The notes under the pieces were generated by a model. That model was not told where the DNA came from, did not search any database, and worked only from the letters and a program-made list of their open reading frames with translations. A program made the translations under genes and the position numbers. From contig DATKCF010000172.1 of the NCBI GenBank assembly GCA_035513345.1, positions 43,083 to 107,082 on the forward strand: a DNA stretch of 64,000 nucleotides, read 5' to 3'. This DNA is from DATKCF01 sp035513345. GTDB taxonomy: Bacteria > Gemmatimonadota > Gemmatimonadetes > Longimicrobiales > RSA9. Below, one piece after another: positions 59,808 to 64,000 of this stretch; position 1 is the stretch's first letter; each line of letters starts with the position of its first letter.

Positions 59808-60141
59808 CTTGCGCAGGACGGTTCGGGCGCTCGGGGTTTCACGCTGGGACGCTTGGGGGAGCGGAGGACACGGGGACGGATTACATGTTGTTGAACTCAC
59901 GGCGGAGCAGGGGTCGACGCACCCACGCCCCGGGATCGCCGCCGCACGTTCCCCGCGGCCGTGTAGTGTCGGCTGACCCCGCCCCATCCCGAACTGACCA
60001 GTAACCGGGACCAGGCCCGGACCAGGAGACCCCCCAAAAGAACATCCGGCGGACTGCCCGGAGTCGGTGCCATCCGGAACGCCGGAAGAACAGCCAGCGT
60101 CCTCCACCCCCATCGCGGCCTCTGCGAGAAACAGTCGTTAT
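59808..60141 (+). repeat. Dispersed TIR-bearing repeat, copy E (full length)
   Basis: About 330 bp in the same orientation as copies A and B. It contains GCTCGGGGTTTCACGCTGGG, TTGTTGAACTCACGGCGGAG, GGGTCGACGC, the middle section CGCACGTTCCCCGCGG and CCCATCCCGAACTGACCAG, and the right end CCGGAGTCGGTGCCATCCGG with AAGAACAGCCAGCGTCCTCC. It lies in the 670-base gap between the SET-domain gene and the GAF gene. The remaining 200 bases at 59606-59807 hold only the SET gene's upstream region. Confidence 0.85.
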
Positions 60142-60278
60142 CCATCGTTTCCGGTCTCCCTGTCGCCGTTCGCATCTCCACATCCCCTTTTGTTTTTGAA
60201 CCGGGAACCGGCGGCGCCATCGGGGGATTGGAAAGGATCACACCCGGCTCATCCTGGCCGGCGGACTGGAGGACGTGG

Positions 60279-62636
60279 ATGGAGGGGCGGTTTCCGTTCC
60301 GGCGGATCCTGTCGTTTGAGAAGCTGATCGATCGGTGGCGTGATCTGGCCGGCGAACCCGGCCCGGCCGCGGCAGCCGCGGCGGCTGTCGTGGCGGCGGC
60401 CGAGCGTGTTCCCGAACTGTTCGGTCCGATCGAGGACGAGGCGGTGCTCGAACGCAACGCGGACGTCGTTGCGTTGCTCATGAGCGCGGTCTTCCCCGCT
60501 GCCGCCGGTGATGATCTGATCGGCGCGGCCGTCGCGCCGTTCGATCCGAAGCCGGTCTACCTTACGCCCGGCGCAAAGCGGACCGGTCTCGGAGATGTGC
60601 TGCGCGGTGAGTTCAGCGGGCCAACGGCCGAGTTCCGCGCGCTGCTCGTCTACCAGTACATCCTGTCGGTTCACTACGGCGTCGATTTCGATGTGGTCGT
60701 GCCGTTCGACATTACGGCCAGGGATCCGGACACGGGCCTCGAAAGGCATTTCCGCGTTTCGGTCGATACCCGTTTCTGTCAAGCCGTGCCGACCGGCGAG
60801 CTGCCCGCGCTCAGCCCCGGCAGGATCGAGGCGCTGCTGGCGGACCGGTTGAACTTCGAGTCGTGGGAAGCGGCGCTTCCCGCAGGCACGTTCGAGTTGC
60901 ACGGCTTCGCCATCATGCAGTTCACTGATGTGACGGAGCAGCGTGTGCAGGCCGCACTGACAGCCGACCTGCTGCGGCCGGACGCGATGGCGACGCCGGA
61001 AAACGTCGAGCGACTGCGCTCGCGGCTGCGTACGCTGCTGCACCGGCCCGACATCGAGCTGGGCCTGATCCGCGTCAAACGTGATGACGACGACGCGATC
61101 ATCGGCGCGGAGCCGGTCGGCGGCAGCATCCTGCTGAGTGATGGCGTCGTGCCCGATTGTCCGAACCGTGCCGAATCGATCTATACGAAGGTCGCCGAGT
61201 CCCGCTCGCCATTCGTCGTACGCGACCTGGCCGCGGTCGAGCTGCCGTCGCGCTTCGAGCATCACGTGCTCGAGCAGGGCATCCGCAACATCATGATCGC
61301 GCCGCTCGAGATCGGCGACCGGCTGATTGGCCTGATCGAGCTGGCGTCGCCTGTGCCGGGTGCACTGCACGTGTTCAACACCGGCCACATCAGAGACGCG
61401 CTCGGCCTGTTCGCCATTGCCATGCAACGCATGCTCGATGACCGCGAGACCCGCATCCAGGCCGTCATCAAGCAGCACTACACGGCCATCCACCCGGCCG
61501 TCGAATGGCGGTTCCGCAAGGCCGCGCTCAACTACACCGCTTCGCTGCGGACCGCCGAGTTCGTGCAGGCGGAGCCGATCGTGTTCCCCGACGTATATCC
61601 GCTCTACGGCCTGTCGGACGTGCGCGGCTCGTCGATGCACCGCACGGCGGCGATCGAGGCGGACCTTCTCGATCAGCTCGAGCTCGCGCGCGACGTGATC
61701 GCGGCGGCGGCAAGGGCGAGGCCGCTGCCCGTCCTCGCCGAACTGGATCATCGCCTCGAAACCTTCGCCCGCGGCGTCGCCGAAGGATTGCGATCCGGCG
61801 ACGAGGTCCGCGTCCTCGATTTCCTCGGTACCGCGTTCGATGACGTGATCCGCCAGGTCGAGTACTTCGGAGGCGACACGGCCGACGCGATCGGTCGATA
61901 CCGTCGCGCGCTCGACCCCGGCCTCGGATTCCTCTACCGCAAACGACGCGACTTCGAGGACGCCGTCACTCGCGTCAATGACACGATCATTGCCTTCATC
62001 GATGGCCAGCAGGCGAACGCGCAGACCATGTTTCCGCATTACTTCGAGCGCTTCAAGACGGACGGCGTCGACTACAACATCTACGTCGGCGCTTCGCTCC
62101 AGGAGGATGGCCGCTTCGATCCCATCTACCTGCGCAATCTCCGGCTCTGGCAGCTCATGACGATGTGCGCCGTCGTCCGCGAACTGCGTCGCATCGAGGA
62201 AACACTGCCGGTCCCGCTCGAAGTCGCACACCTGATCCTCGTGCACTCATCGCCTCTCGCGATCCGGTTCCGCGCCGATGAGAAGCGGTTCGACGTCGAT
62301 GGCGCGTACAACATCCGCTACGAGATCGTGAAGAAACGCATCGACAAGGCCAGGATCCGCCATACGCGGGAGCAACTCACGCAGCCGGGCCGCATCGCGA
62401 TCGTGTACTCGCACCCGCGCGAAGCCGCCGAGTACCTCGAGTTCCTCGCGTTCCTGCGGTCGACCGGTTTCATTGTCGGTGACATCGAGGAATTCGAGAT
62501 CGAGGACCTGCCCGGCGCGAGCGGGTTGCAGGCCCTCCGCGTCACGGTAGCGACCGACCACGACGCCGCATCCGATCGCAGCGCGGACAGCGACGTGCTG
62601 GCCATCGCGAACCGCTTCGCGCCCGCCGCCGACTGA
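60279..62636 (+). CDS. Large GAF-domain-containing protein of unknown function
   Basis: A 785-residue soluble protein. The N-terminal 300 residues are an uncharacterised helical region (RFPFRRILSFEKLIDRWRDL). A GAF-like domain lies about residues 290-395, with SIYTKVAESRSPFVVRDL, GIRNIMIAPLEIGDRLIGLI and ELASPVPGALH. The C-terminal half is helical with conserved-looking segments such as AIHPAVEWRFRKAALNY, VFPDVYPLYGLSDVRGSS and FKTDGVDYNIYVGASLQEDG. GGAGG eight bases upstream of ATG 60279 fixes the start. Similar-sized GAF proteins occur in Bacteroidetes-type genomes, but no function is known to me. No output domain is recognised. Confidence 0.82.
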   Translation: MEGRFPFRRILSFEKLIDRWRDLAGEPGPAAAAAAAVVAAAERVPELFGPIEDEAVLERNADVVALLMSAVFPAAAGDDLIGAAVAPFDPKPVYLTPGAKRTGLGDVLRGEFSGPTAEFRALLVYQYILSVHYGVDFDVVVPFDITARDPDTGLERHFRVSVDTRFCQAVPTGELPALSPGRIEALLADRLNFESWEAALPAGTFELHGFAIMQFTDVTEQRVQAALTADLLRPDAMATPENVERLRSRLRTLLHRPDIELGLIRVKRDDDDAIIGAEPVGGSILLSDGVVPDCPNRAESIYTKVAESRSPFVVRDLAAVELPSRFEHHVLEQGIRNIMIAPLEIGDRLIGLIELASPVPGALHVFNTGHIRDALGLFAIAMQRMLDDRETRIQAVIKQHYTAIHPAVEWRFRKAALNYTASLRTAEFVQAEPIVFPDVYPLYGLSDVRGSSMHRTAAIEADLLDQLELARDVIAAAARARPLPVLAELDHRLETFARGVAEGLRSGDEVRVLDFLGTAFDDVIRQVEYFGGDTADAIGRYRRALDPGLGFLYRKRRDFEDAVTRVNDTIIAFIDGQQANAQTMFPHYFERFKTDGVDYNIYVGASLQEDGRFDPIYLRNLRLWQLMTMCAVVRELRRIEETLPVPLEVAHLILVHSSPLAIRFRADEKRFDVDGAYNIRYEIVKKRIDKARIRHTREQLTQPGRIAIVYSHPREAAEYLEFLAFLRSTGFIVGDIEEFEIEDLPGASGLQALRVTVATDHDAASDRSADSDVLAIANRFAPAAD

Positions 62637-62689
62637 AACGGTGCCGTCGCGGCGTCGGGTCCGATGTCCGGATTCGCGGCGTCGAGCGG

Positions 62690-62755
62690 GCCGCAGGATT
62701 TCTTGTACTTCCTGCCGCTGCCGCACGGACACGGGGTCGTTGCGCCCGAGCCGGC
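62690..62755 (-). pseudogene. Frameshifted SEC-C zinc-binding motif relic
   Basis: On the minus strand one frame reads GRNDP and the next frame continues PCPCGSGRKYKKSCG. Joined, they give the SEC-C motif (GRNDPCPCGSGKKYKKCCG) found at the end of SecA and YchJ-type proteins. A single extra C in the run of four Cs breaks it. No start codon with a ribosome-binding site and no complete protein surround it. It lies between the GAF gene and the propeller gene and looks like the tail of a lost gene. Confidence 0.65.
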
Positions 62756-62813
62756 GGCGAGGCGATCCGGTGGCGTCCACCAGGTTGCAGCTGACCGACC
62801 GGGCAGTGCGGCG

Positions 62814-64000
62814 TCAGCCCTGGCGGGTCAGGCGGTACAACCTCACATGCTCGACATCCAGCTCGTCCGTCGCGATGCCGAGTACGAAGTCATCGCCAAT
62901 GTGCGTGGGCATGAAGCCGCCGGGCATGGAGAGGCGGGCAATCATGGCTCCATCGGGATCGAACACGGACCACGAGACGTCGCCATCATCCCAATCGGTC
63001 CGATAGTCCATGACCCAGAGGTTGCCGGCGGCGTCGACGCGCAGCGCGCCGAACGCGGGCATGGCGGGTGGCATGTCGATCTGCGCGAACATGCGCTCGA
63101 CTTCGGTGCGTTCCGACTCCGACGATTCCTCCAGTGCATGCGCGCGGGCGCTGGCAATGTCCGACTCGGTGATTGGGCGCGGCCGGCTGTGCCAGCGAAC
63201 GAGCATGCGCGGCTCGCCGCTGGCCGAGAGGACGCGGATCTCGGGGCGGTCGGTGTCGCCGACCAGGATGCTTGACCCGTGCGCAACGATGTCGGTCATG
63301 CGGGGCATGGGCACACTGAAGACGGAGAAGCCGCCGTTGCGTGGAACGAACCAGATCTCACCGCTGAGGATCGGCGGAATCGTGTCGAGGACGTTGCCGT
63401 TCACGTCGAGGTGGAACGCGCCGATGTCGTGTCGAACGAGGCCGCTCGGCGTTTCGGCAAGACGGACGAAGTCGCGTGTGAGCAGCGTACGGTCGTCGAA
63501 CGTGCCGATGATGTCCGACATGGGTGAGGCCTCGGTCGCACCGATGCGGACCTCGCGGCCAACATTGCCATCGGCATCGAAGACCGTCAGCCTGGCCTGC
63601 GCGAAGTCCCATACGGCAAGCGAATCGCCAGTCAGCCGCTCGAACTGGTTGATGCCGCGGAACTCGCTCGGCCCGTCGCCGGACCGGCCGATCGAGCGCA
63701 CCAGCGTGCCCGTCTCATCAAAGACCTTGAGGCTCGTGCTGCCGCCGTCCGCGACGATGATGCGGCCATCCCGCAGCCGGTACGCTGACTCTACACGGAA
63801 CAGCGCTTCCTCCTCCGGCACGTCCTGGCCGCCCAGATCGACGAGCGGCTCCGCCCCGACAGTCCACTGCTCGAGCGACGGCGGGTCCGCCGGGTTCTCG
63901 ACGATCCGGACGGTCACAGCGCGCCGAGCGTGCGAAATGATTGTGTCGCGCACGACGACTCCGCCGCCACCGTCGCCGCCGGCGGAACAGGACGCCGTGA
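62814..64000 (-). CDS. 6-bladed beta-propeller lipoprotein (5' end outside window)
   Basis: At least 395 residues of an exported propeller protein. The frame is open to the right edge. It begins there with a Cys followed by Gly-rich sequence (TASCSAGGDGGGGVVVRDT), probably just after a lipobox, so the start codon lies beyond the window. The internal GTG at 63953 is not the start. Blade motifs include GRIIVADGGSTSLKVFDETG, VRSIGRSGDGPSEFRGI and SLAVWDFAQARLTVFDADG. The last strand is DELDVEHVRLYRLT. It resembles the protein at 26262-27548, including a helical Met-containing insert near ERTEVERMFAQIDMPPAMP. Confidence 0.86.
   Translation of the reverse strand, partial: TASCSAGGDGGGGVVVRDTIISHARRAVTVRIVENPADPPSLEQWTVGAEPLVDLGGQDVPEEEALFRVESAYRLRDGRIIVADGGSTSLKVFDETGTLVRSIGRSGDGPSEFRGINQFERLTGDSLAVWDFAQARLTVFDADGNVGREVRIGATEASPMSDIIGTFDDRTLLTRDFVRLAETPSGLVRHDIGAFHLDVNGNVLDTIPPILSGEIWFVPRNGGFSVFSVPMPRMTDIVAHGSSILVGDTDRPEIRVLSASGEPRMLVRWHSRPRPITESDIASARAHALEESSESERTEVERMFAQIDMPPAMPAFGALRVDAAGNLWVMDYRTDWDDGDVSWSVFDPDGAMIARLSMPGGFMPTHIGDDFVLGIATDELDVEHVRLYRLTRQG

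Noticed and set aside
60249..62246. Long open frame on the minus strand opposite the GAF protein
   Set aside because: It is antisense to a well-supported gene with a GGAGG site, has Asp/Arg/Val-rich shadow composition and shows no family motif. Similar long antisense frames at 35801-37981, 32651-34681 and 51867-53510 were rejected for the same reason.
62247..62780. 177-codon minus-strand frame containing GRNDP
   Set aside because: Only the first few residues match the SEC-C motif. The rest is antisense to the GAF gene and the motif continues in another frame, so it was recorded as a relic rather than a gene.
1..64000. CRISPR arrays, rRNA genes, prophage or IS transposase genes
   Set aside because: No regularly spaced repeat-spacer array, no rRNA signature and no transposase or integrase motifs were seen. 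The repeats found are tandem hairpins or dispersed elements without a gene.

Overview
The window is GC-rich bacterial chromosomal DNA with GTG/TTG starts, strong GGAGG ribosome-binding sites and many short stop/start overlaps. Gene content points to Gemmatimonadota or a close relative. It includes a tricorn-type PD40/S41 protease, several 6-bladed beta-propeller lipoproteins, secreted amidohydrolase, M28 and PIG-L enzymes, and outer-membrane proteins of a diderm. The assignment is an inference from gene content; no rRNA or tRNA gene was found.

Layout. 1-5.8 kb: TRAP fused permease (runs off the left edge) and SPFH protein on the minus strand, then the trkA-trkH potassium uptake pair. 5.8-6.3 kb: tandem hairpin repeats. 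6.3-12.8 kb: tricorn-like protease, then a minus-strand run of amidohydrolase, a coupled small ORF, an ABM-type protein and an APH-fold protein. 12.8-13.9 kb: mostly gene-free, with decayed GrpB and AbiEi-like fragments. 13.9-18.6 kb: a CxxC-rich hypothetical, a TonB-like-anchored protein, a propeller protein and a MATE exporter. 18.7-22.5 kb: a metal (probably zinc) uptake set made of a His-containing exported peptide, an outer-membrane porin, a binding protein and a permease, with no ATPase. 22.5-31 kb: two small membrane or secreted proteins, a Na/Ca exchanger, two copies of a dispersed repeat, arfB, a DUF6624-like lipoprotein, a propeller, and a kinase/NtrC-type regulator pair. 31-38.9 kb: universal stress protein, Pal-like lipoprotein, Slt-type transglycosylase, M28 peptidase, ppk1 and a coupled Pycsar-effector-like membrane protein. 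38.9-53.5 kb: a large cyclase/AAA/TPR protein, an SdiA-regulated-like protein fused by overlap to an Omp85 protein with a kinase-like N-terminus, sixA, PIG-L, mutM, a lipoprotein and gltA.

53.8-59.06 kb holds the most notable system: a complete-looking lasso-peptide cluster. The order is precursor A, terminator, HPr-kinase-like K, PqqD-like B1, transglutaminase-like B2, asparagine-synthetase-like cyclase C, and nucleotidyltransferase N. The predicted 15-residue core starts with Ser, has a ring-closing Asp at position 8 and ends in Ser. K homologues in the paeninodin family phosphorylate the C-terminal Ser, and N-type enzymes can decorate that phosphate. No dedicated exporter is present.

59-64 kb: a SET-domain methyltransferase-like gene, a large GAF protein, a frameshifted SEC-C relic and another propeller lipoprotein that runs off the right edge. 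Five intergenic copies of a roughly 220-345 bp element with imperfect terminal inverted repeats lie at 24.5, 24.8, 46.5, 50.4 and 59.8 kb. The tandem hairpins at 5.8-6.1 kb share the same core sequence.
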